A stretch of DNA of 64,000 nt from Chthoniobacteraceae bacterium. GTDB taxonomy: Bacteria > Verrucomicrobiota > Verrucomicrobiia > Chthoniobacterales > Chthoniobacteraceae. A program made the position numbers and the translations under genes. The notes beneath the pieces were generated by a model. That model searched no databases. It was not told the origin of the DNA and saw only the letters and a list, made by a program, of their open reading frames with translations. Each line of letters begins with the position of its first letter. Within the stretch, counting starts at the first letter, position 1. The stretch covers positions 434,001 through 498,000 of the forward strand of contig JAQGOL010000030.1 in NCBI GenBank assembly GCA_028293625.1, read 5' to 3'. Below, one piece after another: positions 1-9,728 of this stretch.

Positions 1-68
1 CTCGACCACGCGCGATTCTTAATCAGCGAATCTTATCGTCCAGGCGCTGAAATCAGGAAACCAACAAA

Positions 69-656
69 TCAGACAGGCTCATTGCCGGGCTTCCATTTGA
101 TACTGCATCCGATGCTTGCCTTTTGATCAGGATTCACCGGGCTATCGGCGAGCACGGCTTCGATTGCTTCGCGCAGGTCGCGGCCATCGAGAGTTCCGCG
201 GCCGGGACGCGCCTCGCCTCGGCTTGGACGCGAGTCATCGAGCTGACCGCGGTAGACCAGCGTGCGATCCGGGCCGAAGAGGAAAAAATCGGGTGTGCAT
301 GCCGCGGTATAAGCTTTGGCGATCGCCTGGGATTCATCGTAGAGGACGGGAAAAGTGAACCCGGCTTCGCTGGCCATCCGGGCGGTCGGTTCCGGCGCAT
401 CCTGGGGATATTGAACGGCATCGTTGGAAGTAATGGCGACGATGCCGACGCCTTTTCCCGAGTAATCATAAGCGAGCCGGACCAGCTCGCTGCGAACATG
501 GACGACATACGGGCAATGGGCGCAAAGGAAAATGACTACAAGCGCCTTGTGATCTTGAAAATCCGCGAGTGACACGGTTTTTCCCGAGGTGATATCGGGG
601 AGTGAAAAACCGGGGGCGGCGGTTCCCAGAGCGAGCATGGAAGAAGGTACGGACAT
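69..656 (-). CDS. Thioredoxin-like / redoxin (AhpC-TSA family) protein
   Basis: A 195-residue protein with the peroxiredoxin/thioredoxin fold. After an APGFSLPD-type N-terminal strand there is a CAHC motif at about residues 45-48, followed by PYV. That is the position of the redox CxxC in redoxin-domain proteins. Later it has the VYRGQLDD segment seen in the 'thioredoxin family protein' group related to AhpC/TSA. No signal peptide is visible, so it probably acts in the cytoplasm as a thiol reductase or peroxidase. The ATG start at 656 gives a full-length domain; a second Met lies six codons inside. It diverges from purU with about 120 nt between the starts, which must hold both promoters. The family is clear, but the electron partner and substrate cannot be read from the sequence. 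Confidence 0.85.
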   Translation of the reverse strand: MSVPSSMLALGTAAPGFSLPDITSGKTVSLADFQDHKALVVIFLCAHCPYVVHVRSELVRLAYDYSGKGVGIVAITSNDAVQYPQDAPEPTARMASEAGFTFPVLYDESQAIAKAYTAACTPDFFLFGPDRTLVYRGQLDDSRPSRGEARPGRGTLDGRDLREAIEAVLADSPVNPDQKASIGCSIKWKPGNEPV

Positions 657-775
657 AAGAACTTTATGGGTTGCGGGAGAGACTGCATTTTACAGGCACC
701 TCCAATTTATCGACAATCATATCGCCACCCCTGATTGGCAACCCCGCACTGCCGCTTCCAAACCGACCCGTTTCG

Positions 776-1621
776 ATGTCTCTCCTTCTAAAACTCTCCT
801 GTCCGGATCGCGTCGGTCTTCTTGCGTCGATCGCCGGCTGCATCGCAAAATACGGCGGCAATTTGCTGGAGGTGCATCAATTCACGGACTCGCAGGCGAA
901 ATGGTTTTTCACCCGGATGACCATCGAGACGATCCAGGTTAACCTGCCGGAATTACGCGCGGAATTTGAAGTGATGGCGCGCGGCTTTGATGCGGAGTGG
1001 ACCATTCGAGCTTCCGACAGCCGCATGAAAGTCATTCTGATGGTGAGCAAGCTTGGGCACTGTCTCGCCGACCTTTTGTGGCGGTGGCGCTCGGGAGAAC
1101 TGGCATTCGACATTCCATGCGTGATTTCCAACCACGAGGACTTCCGGTCGATTGTTGAACGCGAAGGGATCGAATTTCATCACGTGCCGGTGGAGCCCGG
1201 CAACAAGGCGGCCGCATTTGATGAAGTGGCGCGCCTGGTTCGCCGGAGCGCTCCGGATCTCGTCGTGCTCGCCCGTTATATGCAAGTGGTGCCCGCCGAA
1301 TTATGCGCGGAATTTCGCGGCCGGATTATGAACATTCACCATTCGTTTCTGCCCTCATTTGTCGGGGCCAATCCTTACCAGCGGGCCTATGAGCGCGGGG
1401 TGAAATTAATCGGTGCCACGTGCCATTACGCGACTGAAGAACTCGATGCCGGCCCGATCGTTGATCAGGAAGTGATTCGGGTGGAACATTTCCACACGCC
1501 CGAGGATCTGGTGCGGATTGGACGCGACTGTGAACGGCTGGCACTTGCGCGCAGCGTGCGATGGCATCTGGATGACCGCGTGCTGATCCACGGCAACAAA
1601 TCGATTGTCTTCCGCGATTGA
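776..1621 (+). CDS. purU: Formyltetrahydrofolate deformylase PurU
   Basis: A 281-residue protein, close to the usual PurU length. The N-terminal ACT regulatory domain begins at once with LKLSCPDRVGLLASIAGCI, and the C-terminal formyltransferase domain carries the hallmark NIHHSFLPSF segment followed by GATCHYATEELDAGPI. PurU hydrolyses 10-formyltetrahydrofolate to formate and tetrahydrofolate, balancing the one-carbon pool and feeding formate to PurT-type purine synthesis. The ATG at 776 was chosen because the ACT domain starts there. The open frame extends upstream to 671, but that extension has no family resemblance. No partner genes lie beside it. Confidence 0.93.
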   Translation: MSLLLKLSCPDRVGLLASIAGCIAKYGGNLLEVHQFTDSQAKWFFTRMTIETIQVNLPELRAEFEVMARGFDAEWTIRASDSRMKVILMVSKLGHCLADLLWRWRSGELAFDIPCVISNHEDFRSIVEREGIEFHHVPVEPGNKAAAFDEVARLVRRSAPDLVVLARYMQVVPAELCAEFRGRIMNIHHSFLPSFVGANPYQRAYERGVKLIGATCHYATEELDAGPIVDQEVIRVEHFHTPEDLVRIGRDCERLALARSVRWHLDDRVLIHGNKSIVFRD

Positions 1622-1776
1622 TCGCCATCTTTTTTCCAAAGCGGGTCCAATACATTACGAATAAGGGGCGCCTTTTTGCCTCTTAAATTCGCGGGTTTTG
1701 CCCATTGGATAATAATAATTATTTCACGCTTGCGGCAGTCTTTCGGCCAGCGATAGTGCCCCGCCCTATCCCTGGT

Positions 1777-4700
1777 ATGAAAAACAGAGCCTGTTCCTTT
1801 CTCGCTTCCGGCATCCTGCGCCTGATTGCGATTGTTTCCTTCCTGGCAATTCCGGCGGCTTCCAAGGCCGTGCCTGTGCTGCAGGATCTGCTTTCTGAGC
1901 CGACCGCGCCAACCGCCACTTTGAAGGTCACACCGACCATTCCCGTCGGTAAGGCGCTCGTTTTTCCCGTCAGCGCTTATGATGACTCCGGCAGCCCATT
2001 GACGTTTACGGTAAAGAGCAGCAACCCGGCGATCATGGCCCGGGTGCGGACTGGCAATCCGCTTTTAAAACTAAATATTTCCCACGCTGCCGGCACCGAT
2101 CCCGCCGTGGATCCCGCTTATAATGGGACACTCGTATTTCAGCTATTCCGTGATTGGACCCCAATGGCGGCCGGCTTCATTGGCGGATTCGCCCAGTCCG
2201 GCAGCCTCGATAACACCAGGTTTCAGCGGCTTTCCGATCTCAACGGAAGCGTGGGTGCGGCTGAGAGCTTCATTTATCAGGGTGGCGGGCAGACGAGTCT
2301 GGGATTCACTTTTGAAAATGAATTGAGGGCTCCCCTGCTCTTCTCGGGACGCGGCCAGCTCGCGATGGCCAACGCGGGAACCGATGCGGTGACCTACACC
2401 GGCACGAACAGCTCACAGTTCTTCATCACCCACGGCAACCTGCCCCGCAGCACAGCCCCCACAGGCAGCGTGATTCCTTTGGGCGGACCGCGGCATCTCG
2501 ATTTCAAGCATACCGTTTTTGGCCAGCTCACCCATGGCTGGGATGTGATGGACAAATTCCATAACACACCGCGCACTTCGGATTCGCCGGTCGTGGCGGT
2601 CAACATCGCGTCAGCCGGTGTCTCGCCCCGGTATGACGATGGCACCCATATTTATACCGATGCGGTTTTGCTGCTCACGGCCAATTCTTCCGGCACGGCG
2701 ACGATCACCGTAAGTGTTACCGACGGACATTCCGCACCGGTGACAAGCACTTTTACGGCCACAGCAAAACCGGATACCAACAACTCTGCGCCTTTTGTCA
2801 TCGCGCCGCAAAACGCAGTGGGGCCGAAAGAGAAGATCTTCAGTGTGCCTTTGGTAAAAGCGGCGGACCTTGAATATGATTACATCTCGACGGCGAGCGG
2901 CCTGGTGAATGGAAGCGGGAGCCATGGGCAGTCGCAACAGCAGTCAGGCCTGGTTTATGTGCTTGGCAGTCCCGGCTTCACGGGTGTGCTGCATCTCGCC
3001 TTTGGGATCACTCAGTTTGACATGAGCTATCGCGGACAGGTAGACGGCGATGCGACCGATTTTTCACAACTTGTCTCGGCCAATCTCGGCGTGGGCGACG
3101 AGCTGGCGAGGCTCGAGCCGATTGGCATTTATGCGCAGCCCGGCACGGCCATGACCAATGTGGCGATCGCCAAATTTCTCGATGATGACAGCCGAGGCGG
3201 CGCGGCGGGCTTTACCGCCAGCATCAACTGGGGCGACGGTTCGGCGCTTAGCACCGGCGTCATCACCGCTGACACCTCACGTCCGGTATTTGCGGGCGCC
3301 CTGGTCATGGGGACGCATACGTTTGCAAAGGAAGGCAATTACACGATCACTACCACGATTTTTGGCGACAAAGGCTTTATTGGCAGCACACGCAGCGCCG
3401 CCACTGTGAGCGCCAAAGCATTGCGCGCGCTTGGACAGGACATCGTTTTCAAAGGCAAAAACGTCTCCAACGTCGTGCTTGCCTCCATCTCGGACACGGC
3501 TCCCGTGGCGCCAAAACAGTATGAGGTGACGATCGACTGGGGTGACGGCACGGTCGGTCCCGGACAGGTAAAGGCCGATCGGACCGGCAAACTTTTTGTC
3601 TTTGGGAACCACACTTATCTCGATGCCGAAACTTTTTCCCTGGGAATCCGCGTGCATAAAACCGGCGGTGACGCCGCCCAGGATGCCCAGACATGGAGTG
3701 CCATCAAGCTGAACGGATTCAATGGCCCATTGCATCTCCCCCCGTTTTCCCAGGCGCATCTTATTGGCGACATTAATCAGGTGGCCAATCTGGCGGTCGG
3801 CAATGCGGCGCCCACTTACAAGAACTTCCGGAGCACGACCGGCACGGGCGCAAACGAACGAACGCTTTTCACCTGCGAGATGGTGATCATCAATTCAGGC
3901 AACCTCCCTTCCAAGCCCGGCAAACTTCGCTTTTACCTTTCAGCCGATAAAAAGCGCACAAAACTCGATCCCGCGGAAAATCCCGCTGACATTCCTTTAA
4001 AAATCGGACCGATTACGGAATTTGATATTCCTGCACAGGCGCCAGGCGCCGGGATTCGATATGTGTGCGACAAACTCTCCAGTGTCGATCTGCGGCTGAA
4101 ACCGTTGCGCGCCCAGGACGTGACCGAGAACGGCACGGGCCTTAATCTTATTGGCGTGATTCGTTATTCGGACCCGCTGGCGGACAAGGAACCGATCGAT
4201 ATCGCCGCGGTGGCCGGCCCATTCAATGGCATCAACGTGCGGCTTATTGGACCTTTGAATCCGAATGGCGGCCTCCAGACCACCAAGGCGGTGGGCGACG
4301 CGCATACAGCCAAATTCAGCGTCTCGATTGATCGGCAGCCCGCGGCGGGCCAGAAGGTGGTGATCAAGGCGACGGTTCTGCATACACGGCTTCTGCCTCC
4401 GGACAATCTGGTGGCGGCGCCGGCGGAAGGAACACTCTCCTCCCTGGAAGATCCGGTCACCAAGCTGCCGACCGACCCGGTGACTTTGACCTTTGATTCC
4501 ACGAACTGGCAATCGGTCAAGGAAGTGACCGTGACAGGCAACGCGGAGAGCGTATTGACCGGCAACACTCCTTATATAATCCAGGTCAGTGTCGACCCAT
4601 TGACGACGACGGATCCCCGTTTCAAGGAGCTTGATCCGGCTGATGTGAGCGTGATCAACCTCGACACGGTGGTGCCCACGATCATCCTTTCCAAGACTTC

Positions 4701-5379
4701 GCTGACCACCACCGAAGCGCTCGGCGCGGGGCACATCGGCAAATTTGGTGTCAAGATCAGCCCCGCGCCGCTGGCCAACCAGTCGGTGGTGGTCCGGGTG
4801 GAAAGTCAAAACACGGCTGAAGGGACTGTCGACAAGGCCCTGCTTACCTTTAACTCCAATAACTTCAATGTTTCCCAGGAGGTAACCGTTACTGGTGTCG
4901 ATGATCAGGTTGTCGATCCCGACGTCACCTACAACGTCCATGTGAGCCGGGACTCCACGACGGTTGATCCACGCTTTAACAACGTGGCCGCCGTTGACCT
5001 GCCGGTCACCAATGTCGATGCGGCGCCCAAGGTGATTGTGAGCCCGACGGCCATCAGCACCAGCGAGGCCGCGGGTGCGGTGCCGGCAAACTTTACCGTT
5101 AAGTTAAGTGAAAAACCGGGCGTCGGAGCCGACGTCACGATCACCCTGACCAACGGCAATCCGGCGCAGGGCACCCTGGATAAAACGACGCTCGTCTTCA
5201 CTTCGGCCAATGCCACCGATGCGCAAACCGTTAGTGTCACCGGGGTGGCCGATCCGCTCCACACCGGGCAGCAGACTTATAAAATCACCGTTAATCCGTC
5301 GGTCTGCAATCAGCTCCGCTTCAACGGGCTCAAAGGGAGCGACGTAACCGTGACCAATCTGAACGACGCGCAGCCATGA
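1777..5379 (+). CDS. Large secreted protein: cyclophilin domain, PKD-like and Calx-beta-like repeats
   Basis: About 1200 residues from the ATG at 1777, chosen because it starts a good Sec signal peptide (MKNRACSFLASGILRLIAI..., Ala-rich end near AASKA). An upstream Met at 1705 is possible but would bury the signal. Roughly residues 80-290 form a cyclophilin-type peptidyl-prolyl isomerase domain: FQR holds the catalytic Arg position, and SSQFFITHG and FGQLTHGWDVMD match family blocks. Residues about 470-670 carry PKD-like repeats (INWGDGS, IDWGDGT). The last 400 residues hold three Calx-beta-like repeats with the pattern F.V.I...P......V.......GT.....LTF....... and VTVTGV. The gene ends in an ATGA overlap with the next gene, so the two are translationally coupled. 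Likely exported; a role in surface or matrix structure is inference. Confidence 0.8.
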   Translation: MKNRACSFLASGILRLIAIVSFLAIPAASKAVPVLQDLLSEPTAPTATLKVTPTIPVGKALVFPVSAYDDSGSPLTFTVKSSNPAIMARVRTGNPLLKLNISHAAGTDPAVDPAYNGTLVFQLFRDWTPMAAGFIGGFAQSGSLDNTRFQRLSDLNGSVGAAESFIYQGGGQTSLGFTFENELRAPLLFSGRGQLAMANAGTDAVTYTGTNSSQFFITHGNLPRSTAPTGSVIPLGGPRHLDFKHTVFGQLTHGWDVMDKFHNTPRTSDSPVVAVNIASAGVSPRYDDGTHIYTDAVLLLTANSSGTATITVSVTDGHSAPVTSTFTATAKPDTNNSAPFVIAPQNAVGPKEKIFSVPLVKAADLEYDYISTASGLVNGSGSHGQSQQQSGLVYVLGSPGFTGVLHLAFGITQFDMSYRGQVDGDATDFSQLVSANLGVGDELARLEPIGIYAQPGTAMTNVAIAKFLDDDSRGGAAGFTASINWGDGSALSTGVITADTSRPVFAGALVMGTHTFAKEGNYTITTTIFGDKGFIGSTRSAATVSAKALRALGQDIVFKGKNVSNVVLASISDTAPVAPKQYEVTIDWGDGTVGPGQVKADRTGKLFVFGNHTYLDAETFSLGIRVHKTGGDAAQDAQTWSAIKLNGFNGPLHLPPFSQAHLIGDINQVANLAVGNAAPTYKNFRSTTGTGANERTLFTCEMVIINSGNLPSKPGKLRFYLSADKKRTKLDPAENPADIPLKIGPITEFDIPAQAPGAGIRYVCDKLSSVDLRLKPLRAQDVTENGTGLNLIGVIRYSDPLADKEPIDIAAVAGPFNGINVRLIGPLNPNGGLQTTKAVGDAHTAKFSVSIDRQPAAGQKVVIKATVLHTRLLPPDNLVAAPAEGTLSSLEDPVTKLPTDPVTLTFDSTNWQSVKEVTVTGNAESVLTGNTPYIIQVSVDPLTTTDPRFKELDPADVSVINLDTVVPTIILSKTSLTTTEALGAGHIGKFGVKISPAPLANQSVVVRVESQNTAEGTVDKALLTFNSNNFNVSQEVTVTGVDDQVVDPDVTYNVHVSRDSTTVDPRFNNVAAVDLPVTNVDAAPKVIVSPTAISTSEAAGAVPANFTVKLSEKPGVGADVTITLTNGNPAQGTLDKTTLVFTSANATDAQTVSVTGVADPLHTGQQTYKITVNPSVCNQLRFNGLKGSDVTVTNLNDAQP

Positions 5380-8300
5380 AAAATCGCCCCAATCTTCTAG
5401 TGAAACTTTGGCGCAAGCTGCGTCCGATCAAACCTGTGCGGCTTCGCGGGACCGAACCCAAAGAACGTCCGGCGCCCCGTGGTCTGAGCATTGAACCGCT
5501 TGAAGGGCGTATTGCGCCGGCCACGCTGTTAAGTCCGACCACGGTCAGTTATCACGATATCGACGGCGATCTGGTAACCATCAAGTTTTCCAAGTCGATT
5601 CTCCCGGCTACATTGACCGACGCGCAGCTCAGCACGGTATTTAAATTCAGCGCGGGCGGCGGAGCCTGGGGACCCGACGCCGATGTCAATCAGCAGCTTC
5701 AGCTGATCGATCTTTCGCTGACCCCCGGCATCAACGGGAAAAATCCCGCGGCTGGTGTTTCCATGACGGTTTCGGTGACGCAAGCCGGCAATGGAGACGG
5801 CCATGCAAACATTGGCGCGATCAAAGGAGGACAGCTTGCACTTGGGGCGATCAGCATCGACGGCGACTTGGGACAAATTGACTGCGGCAACGCCAGGGAT
5901 CACATCGGATTAAAATCCTTGAGCGTCTACTCCCTGGGCGTCGACGCCGGTTCCCAGCTCGGCACCGCCACTTACGAGAGCACGATCATTGGAGTTCTCG
6001 GATCGTTGACGGTCACCACAAATATCCATGAAGCGTATGTGCACGTCATCAATGGCATCCATTTAACCGGGCCTTTGATCGTGCATGGTGACATCGGCAA
6101 GGTCACCGTCGGCGGTTCACTGGAAGGACGCGCCCAAGTGCTCGGCACCAGCGAAAACACCGGCACCATCCTGACCGATGGAAATATCGGCACCGTCAAA
6201 ATCGGGACTTCGGCAACCGATGGATTGAAAGGCGGCGGCGGCAAGAACTCGGGCTCCATCGTTGCCGGCGGCAACATCGGCACCATCACCGTTTCGGGTT
6301 CGCTAATCGGTAAGGATGGGCTCGGCAGCGGCGGCATTTCCGCCAACGGCAATATCGGTAAAATTTTCATCGGCACCGGCATCTCGCCGGTTTCAAGCGG
6401 CGCCACGGATGGATTGATCGGCGGGATCGGGAAAAATTCCGGCTCCGTGACCGTGCTGGGACAAGTCGGCAGTGTCAGTGTCAATGGACATTTGGGCGGT
6501 GGCGAAGGGATCAGCAGCGGTGGCATCACCGTGACGAAAAGCATGGGGGCCGTGAAAATCTTCGGATCCATCGACGGCGGCAAAGGCGTGGGATCCGGCG
6601 TGGTGAGCACAGGCGGCGACCTGGGCGCGGTTACCGTGACGGGGCACGTCATGGGAGGCGATGGGCAGACTTCCGGCGGGATCAAGGCGGGCGGCAGCCT
6701 GGCGAGCTTCACACTCAGCAATACATCACCGGCTGACGGCTTTTTATCGGCGGGCGTGGGTGACGGGACCGGCGTGGTTGCAAGCGCTGGAGCGATGGGC
6801 GCAGTGAAAATTTCCGGCAGCCTGCTTGGCGTCAATGGATTGAGATCGGGCGGAATTTCGGCTGGTGGGAACCTTGCCAGCGTGCTGCTTGGCGGCGGGA
6901 TCGTTGGCGGAAGCAAGCTGGGAGGCGGCTTCATCAAGGCAGGCGGCAACATCGGCTTGGTCACAATAGGCGAATTGGTGGAGAGCAATATCCAGGGCGG
7001 TTCGGGCGACGAAACAGGATTGATCTCCAGCGGCGGAGCGATCGGCACGGTGAAAGTTTCCGGCAGTATTATCGGCGGTAACTATGTCGTGCCGGCACCC
7101 GCGGAAGGGAGCGGCAACCCTGTTGTGATTACCCCTGCCCTAATCGGCTTTAACTCCGGTGGCATTCTTGCCAAAGGGAATTTGGCGGGCGTCACGGTGG
7201 CAAAAAACATCATCGGCGGCACGAAACTCTTTAGCGGTTTTATCGACGGATTAAACGTCGGCACGATCAGGATCAGCGGCGATGTGATCGGAGGCACGGG
7301 AGATCATTCAGGGTCGATTGTCAGTGAATCGGCGCTTCAAAATGTGACGGTCACGGGTGAGCTCAAAGGAGGGGCCGGCGCGTTCAGCGGCTCGATTTTC
7401 AGCAGCGTTGGATCGGGCGTCGGCCACGACCTGGGGTCGGTCACCATTGGCAAATCAATCATCGGCGGCGGGGGCGATAACTCGGGGATGATCAGTGCCG
7501 GCGGCCGGCTCCTGAAGGCGGTCATCGGCACCACGGGCTCGGTAGCCATGCAAGGAGGAGGCGGATCGTTCAGCGGCGGAATTTTTTCCGGATCGTCCAT
7601 TGTTTCGGCGACAATCAACGGGGAAGTGCAGGGCGGCGGCGGAGCGAATTCCGCGTCGATCCAAACAGGCGTTTCAATCGACAAATTAACAATCAATGGC
7701 GCGCTGAAAGGTGGCGGAGGAACCATGAGTGGCTCGATCGTCACGTACGATGCCTTTGAAAGAACCGGCGACATCGGGACCGTTTCCATCACCGGCGGAA
7801 TCGTGGGAGGAGCGGGACGTGATTCCGGTTCAATCGAGGCGGAAGGCTCCATCAAATCAGTGACGCTTGGTTCGATGATGGGCAATGCGGGCGATTACAG
7901 CGGCTCAGTCCTCTCAGGAACGAGCATCTTTCATTCGGGTTCGACCGGCAGCCTGGTGATTTTGGGAAATGTCACCGGCGGTGCCGGAGCGCATTCCGGG
8001 ACCATCGAGGCCGACGGGAATCTTGCGAGTATCAAAATCGGCGTGAATCTCCAACAAAGCGCCATCCGCGCCGGCGACGCCATCGGTTCCATCACGGTCG
8101 CCGGTTCAGTCGATGATTCAGTGATTTCCGCGCGCGGCCAGGTTCTTCAGGGAAAATCGACCGACCTGGCGATTGCCGCGTTTAATGCCGGCTCGGTTTC
8201 CAACTCACAAATTCTTGCCGGATACGACTTGGACGGCGTTGGTGTAAATCCCGATGCGCAGATCGGCGCGATCAAAATCATTGGCGCCTGGGAAGCAAGC

Positions 8301-8606
8301 GATGTGGTGGCGGGCGTTGGCAATGCGGGTGGGAACTTTGGTTCCATCACGGATTTCAAACTCACTGGAACCGATAACGCGGCCATCATTTCCCGAATTG
8401 CCTCGGTGACAATCGGAGGAGCCGTCACAGGAAGCAGTGCTTCCACTAACGATCACTTTGGTTTTGTGGCGGAAGAGATCCTTGCCTTTAAAAACGGCGG
8501 CGCGGTGGTCGGGCTTGTTAAAAACGCGATCGATCCCGTTGCGGAGCTTGATGGAGCCAACCACGACGTCTCGGTGCGTGAGCTTGCACCGGCACAACCC
8601 GTTTAA
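5376..8606 (+). CDS. Giant glycine-rich beta-helix repeat protein with LEGRIAPA-type N-terminal motif
   Basis: A 1076-residue protein whose start overlaps the previous stop (ATGA). The first 50 residues are rich in Lys/Arg and end in IEPLEGRIAPATLL. This resembles the LExRIAPA/LEPR-type motifs that mark the N-termini of large surface proteins in Verrucomicrobiota and Planctomycetota; there is no ordinary hydrophobic signal peptide. From about residue 200 to 900 the protein is a degenerate tandem repeat, SGGI.A.GN(I/L)G.V.(I/V).G...GG.G, with a period of about 38-40 residues. Alternating short hydrophobic strands and Gly turns are typical of a right-handed beta-helix. There are almost no Cys residues. 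No catalytic motif was seen. Function unknown; a surface or adhesive structural role is inference. Confidence 0.8.
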   Translation: MKNRPNLLVKLWRKLRPIKPVRLRGTEPKERPAPRGLSIEPLEGRIAPATLLSPTTVSYHDIDGDLVTIKFSKSILPATLTDAQLSTVFKFSAGGGAWGPDADVNQQLQLIDLSLTPGINGKNPAAGVSMTVSVTQAGNGDGHANIGAIKGGQLALGAISIDGDLGQIDCGNARDHIGLKSLSVYSLGVDAGSQLGTATYESTIIGVLGSLTVTTNIHEAYVHVINGIHLTGPLIVHGDIGKVTVGGSLEGRAQVLGTSENTGTILTDGNIGTVKIGTSATDGLKGGGGKNSGSIVAGGNIGTITVSGSLIGKDGLGSGGISANGNIGKIFIGTGISPVSSGATDGLIGGIGKNSGSVTVLGQVGSVSVNGHLGGGEGISSGGITVTKSMGAVKIFGSIDGGKGVGSGVVSTGGDLGAVTVTGHVMGGDGQTSGGIKAGGSLASFTLSNTSPADGFLSAGVGDGTGVVASAGAMGAVKISGSLLGVNGLRSGGISAGGNLASVLLGGGIVGGSKLGGGFIKAGGNIGLVTIGELVESNIQGGSGDETGLISSGGAIGTVKVSGSIIGGNYVVPAPAEGSGNPVVITPALIGFNSGGILAKGNLAGVTVAKNIIGGTKLFSGFIDGLNVGTIRISGDVIGGTGDHSGSIVSESALQNVTVTGELKGGAGAFSGSIFSSVGSGVGHDLGSVTIGKSIIGGGGDNSGMISAGGRLLKAVIGTTGSVAMQGGGGSFSGGIFSGSSIVSATINGEVQGGGGANSASIQTGVSIDKLTINGALKGGGGTMSGSIVTYDAFERTGDIGTVSITGGIVGGAGRDSGSIEAEGSIKSVTLGSMMGNAGDYSGSVLSGTSIFHSGSTGSLVILGNVTGGAGAHSGTIEADGNLASIKIGVNLQQSAIRAGDAIGSITVAGSVDDSVISARGQVLQGKSTDLAIAAFNAGSVSNSQILAGYDLDGVGVNPDAQIGAIKIIGAWEASDVVAGVGNAGGNFGSITDFKLTGTDNAAIISRIASVTIGGAVTGSSASTNDHFGFVAEEILAFKNGGAVVGLVKNAIDPVAELDGANHDVSVRELAPAQPV

Positions 8607-8697
8607 GCCACGTCAAAGGGTCGGCTGAAGGCGTTCCACGCCGGTTTGGATATCGCGCTTGTTGCACCCGGTGTTGCCGGGATACGGTCGCGAGGTC

Positions 8698-9687
8698 ATG
8701 AAAAAACTTCCCCTCCTCCTTCTGACATCCATCCTCGCCATCGGATGCGGCGCGGCTGCACTCCTACAAATGCGCGCCAACGCAGTGCTTCAGGCATCGG
8801 CGCTTCGATTAAACCAAACCGTCGAAGAACAAGCTGCCGAACTGGGCAAACTTCAGGCCGAGCAGGAAAAAGTGCGAAGCCAGAGTGAAGCGTTCCAGGC
8901 CGAATCGCAGGAATTGCGCAAACTGCTGGCGGCAAAAAATGTTCCGGCCGCAAACGTCGCTTCAAACCCGGTGGAAGAGGGAGTAAACGCCGGCGCAAAA
9001 GAGGGCAAACCCGAGGAGGGCGGATTTATGAAGAAAATGGCGAAGATGTATGACGATCCCGCCATGAAAAAGGTCATGCGCACCCAGCAATTAATGGGGA
9101 TCAAAATGCTCTATGCCGACCTGGGCAAAGAACTCGGTCTATCTTCGGAAGACGCCAGCCAGCTCATGGAACTGCTCGCCGACCGGCAGGTCGATATCAG
9201 CGCCAAAAGCCTGGCGATATTGGGAGAGGGAGGAGATGCGAAGAGCGTGACGGCGAGCAAGGAGGAACACGACCAGCAGATCAAAGGATTGATTGGCGAG
9301 GACCGGATGAAAAAGCTTACCGAGTACGAAGCGGGAATAGGCGATCGGATGCAAATGCAGCAGGTCCAGCAATCGCTGACTTCAAGTGGAATGCCATTGG
9401 ATGAAAAGCAGCGCGCCTCTCTGCTTAGCATCATGAAGGAGGAGCGTCTTGTCACGCCGCCCAATCCTTTCACGGCCAACGCTCAGAATCCGACCGCGCA
9501 AATCAAGGCGATGCAGTCCGGGGAAGGGGTCGATCAATTTGTAAAAAGCACTGAAGACTTCAATCAACGCGTCTCACGCCGGGCGCGAGGCGTCTTAAAT
9601 CCGGACCAGATCAACAGCTTCGATGCCACGCAAAAACAACAGCTCGAAATGATTCAAATGAGCATGAAGTTCATGAAGCAAAAGTGA
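8698..9687 (+). CDS. Membrane-anchored coiled-coil protein of unknown function
   Basis: A 329-residue protein starting at the ATG at 8698; an in-frame earlier start at 8659 only adds a non-hydrophobic leader. Residues 1-25 form a hydrophobic signal or anchor (KKLPLLLLTSILAIGCG). Residues about 30-75 are a coiled coil rich in Glu, Gln and Leu. The remainder is Met-, Lys- and Gln-rich and predicted helical, with segments such as GLSSEDASQLMELLADRQ and RGVLNPDQINSF. These LTxxQ-like patterns occur in periplasmic stress or repressor-like proteins, but I do not recognise the family. It follows the giant repeat protein by about 90 nt and could share its transcript. Confidence 0.7.
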   Translation: MKKLPLLLLTSILAIGCGAAALLQMRANAVLQASALRLNQTVEEQAAELGKLQAEQEKVRSQSEAFQAESQELRKLLAAKNVPAANVASNPVEEGVNAGAKEGKPEEGGFMKKMAKMYDDPAMKKVMRTQQLMGIKMLYADLGKELGLSSEDASQLMELLADRQVDISAKSLAILGEGGDAKSVTASKEEHDQQIKGLIGEDRMKKLTEYEAGIGDRMQMQQVQQSLTSSGMPLDEKQRASLLSIMKEERLVTPPNPFTANAQNPTAQIKAMQSGEGVDQFVKSTEDFNQRVSRRARGVLNPDQINSFDATQKQQLEMIQMSMKFMKQK

Positions 9688-9728
9688 ACGGCATTGCTCC
9701 CGGCGGTGCGCTGACTAGAAACTGATTG

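Noticed and set aside
3997-4941. Antisense frame of 314 codons over the Calx-beta-like repeats
   Set aside because: The plus-strand gene is continuous and has clear domains. The antisense protein shows no recognisable composition or motif.
5972-7048. Long antisense open frame (358 codons, Pro-rich) over the glycine-rich repeat gene
   Set aside because: It is the mirror of the Gly-rich repeats (Gly codons read as Pro on the other strand). It has no signal, motif or start context.
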